Assembly: GCF_000746255.1 (NCBI RefSeq)
Contig: NZ_JQKW01000008.1
Coordinates: forward strand, 124,001-188,000
Reading direction: 5' to 3'
Length of the DNA stretch: 64,000 nucleotides
Source of the DNA: Thermodesulfobacterium hydrogeniphilum
Lineage (GTDB): Bacteria > Desulfobacterota > Thermodesulfobacteria > Thermodesulfobacteriales > Thermodesulfobacteriaceae
Shown: positions 63,304 through 64,000 of the stretch, in pieces
Layout: the number at the start of each line of letters is the position of its first letter
Position numbering within the stretch: position 1 is the first letter of the stretch
Program-made: the position numbers and the translations under genes
The notes under the pieces: model-generated
Databases searched by the model: none
The model's input: only the letters and a program-made list of their open reading frames with translations
What the model was told of the DNA's origin: nothing

Positions 63304-64000
63304 CTAATCTGGTAAAATAGCAGAAACAAAAGCCTTTTTATCAAAAGGTACCAAATCTTCTGCTTTTTCTCCTAATCCTATAAATCTTATAGGAAGATTA
63401 AATTTATGGGAAACAGCTATAGCTATTCCACCTTTAGCAGTTCCATCCATTTTTGTAATTATTACACTGTGTATGGGAATAGCAGAAGAAAAATGTTGAG
63501 CTTGACTCAAGGCGTTTTGTCCAGTAGTAGCATCTAAAACCAAAATAATCTCCTGATATTTTTCAGGAATAAGTTTGTTCATAACTTTTACCATCTTTTT
63601 GAGCTCTTCTATAAGATTATATTTAGTGTGAAGCCTTCCTGCTGTATCAATAAGAGCTACATCAATATTATTTTTTTGAGCATAGGTTATTCCTTGATAA
63701 ATTACAGCTCCTGGATCAGCTCCTTCTTGAAGAGCTACTACAGGAACATCAATTCTCTCTCCCCAGGTTTTTAATTGATCTATAGCAGCAGCTCTAAAAG
63801 TATCTGCAGCTACAAGAACTACAGAATAGCCATTATCTTTAAGTTTCTTACCTATTTTTGCTATAGTAGTAGTTTTCCCTACTCCATTAACTCCTAAAAA
63901 AAATAAAACTGAAGGTTTCCCATCTGGTGGAAAAGGTTTGTCCGTTTCTTTTAAAAAAGAAAGCATTTGTTCTTTTAGAAAAGACTTGAGCTGTTTAGTA
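63304..64000 (-). CDS. ftsY: Signal recognition particle receptor FtsY (5' part outside window)
   Basis: The frame stays open to the window edge, so the start is not seen; 232 codons are present. These form the NG GTPase domain: P-loop FFLGVNGVGKTTTIAKIG, VAADTFRAAAIDQL, LIDTAGRLHTKYN, VLDATTGQNAL, TKMDGTAKGG and the C-terminal PIRFIGLGEKAEDLVPFD. FtsY docks SRP-bound ribosomes at the membrane. An internal Met at 63966 is not the start, because upstream in-frame codons (KQLKSFLKEQ) continue the N domain. Confidence 0.95.
   Translation of the reverse strand, partial: TKQLKSFLKEQMLSFLKETDKPFPPDGKPSVLFFLGVNGVGKTTTIAKIGKKLKDNGYSVVLVAADTFRAAAIDQLKTWGERIDVPVVALQEGADPGAVIYQGITYAQKNNIDVALIDTAGRLHTKYNLIEELKKMVKVMNKLIPEKYQEIILVLDATTGQNALSQAQHFSSAIPIHSVIITKMDGTAKGGIAIAVSHKFNLPIRFIGLGEKAEDLVPFDKKAFVSAILPD

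Noticed and set aside
1-64000. CRISPR arrays, insertion sequences, prophage or integrase genes
   Set aside because: No regularly spaced direct repeats, transposase, integrase or phage structural genes were found on either strand.

Overview
The window is a gene-dense, AT-rich (about 30 % GC by eye) bacterial chromosome segment. An anaerobic B12 pathway, an exported CbiK cobaltochelatase of the kind known from sulfate reducers, a fused MetF-MetV methylene-tetrahydrofolate reductase, Lys/Glu/Ile-rich proteins, a Tol-Pal envelope system and TonB receptors together suggest a thermophilic, anaerobic, Gram-negative Thermodesulfobacteria-like organism (Thermodesulfobacterium/Caldimicrobium type). This placement is inference. 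Two perfect ParB parS sites near 9.8 and 10.3 kb suggest the replication origin is not far away.

Layout. 0-9.8 kb: housekeeping genes, namely an L,D-transpeptidase cut by the window edge, a cysteine synthase/cysteinyl-tRNA synthetase fusion, a MagIII-like glycosylase, a DMT transporter, a flavoprotein, MetF-MetV, a CBS protein, a coiled-coil porin and a J-domain protein. 9.8-11.3 kb: a gene-poor island with two parS sites and decayed gene fragments. 11.35-16.8 kb: tRNA-Thr, recJ, dgt, a formyltransferase, cpoB, uspA and tRNA-Gln.

17-41 kb is a very large cobalamin locus. It opens with a long cobalamin riboswitch and continues cbiK (with a second internal start), a BtuB-like receptor, an exported CbiZ, a BtuF-like protein, a radical SAM/SPASM protein and a full-length CobN. 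An almost unbroken, overlapping run follows: cobD, a DUF71 protein, cobU, cobT, cobS, cobQ/cbiP, cbiB, cbiC, cobF, cbiET, cbiL, cbiF, cbiGH and a GATase-like protein; a convergent cobC-type phosphatase closes the locus. The C1 methyltransferase is CobF, normally an aerobic-pathway enzyme; no CbiD, CbiJ or CbiA is visible here.

41-54 kb is a second tetrapyrrole/metal uptake operon: TonB receptor, binding protein, BtuC-like permease, BtuD-like ATPase, a CobN split into two genes, ChlI-like and ChlD-like AAA+ subunits, and a coupled FeoB-gate-like membrane protein. With CbiK and the first CobN, the window holds three chelatase systems.

54-64 kb: an M16 protease, tsaE, glk, ompH, pal, a Cys-rich protein, and a five-gene minus-strand operon (zinc-ribbon/HEAT-like protein, prenyltransferase-like repeat protein, CrcB, DUF190, MFS transporter). 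That operon is preceded by a clear fluoride riboswitch placed directly behind ftsY. No CRISPR array, insertion sequence or prophage was seen.
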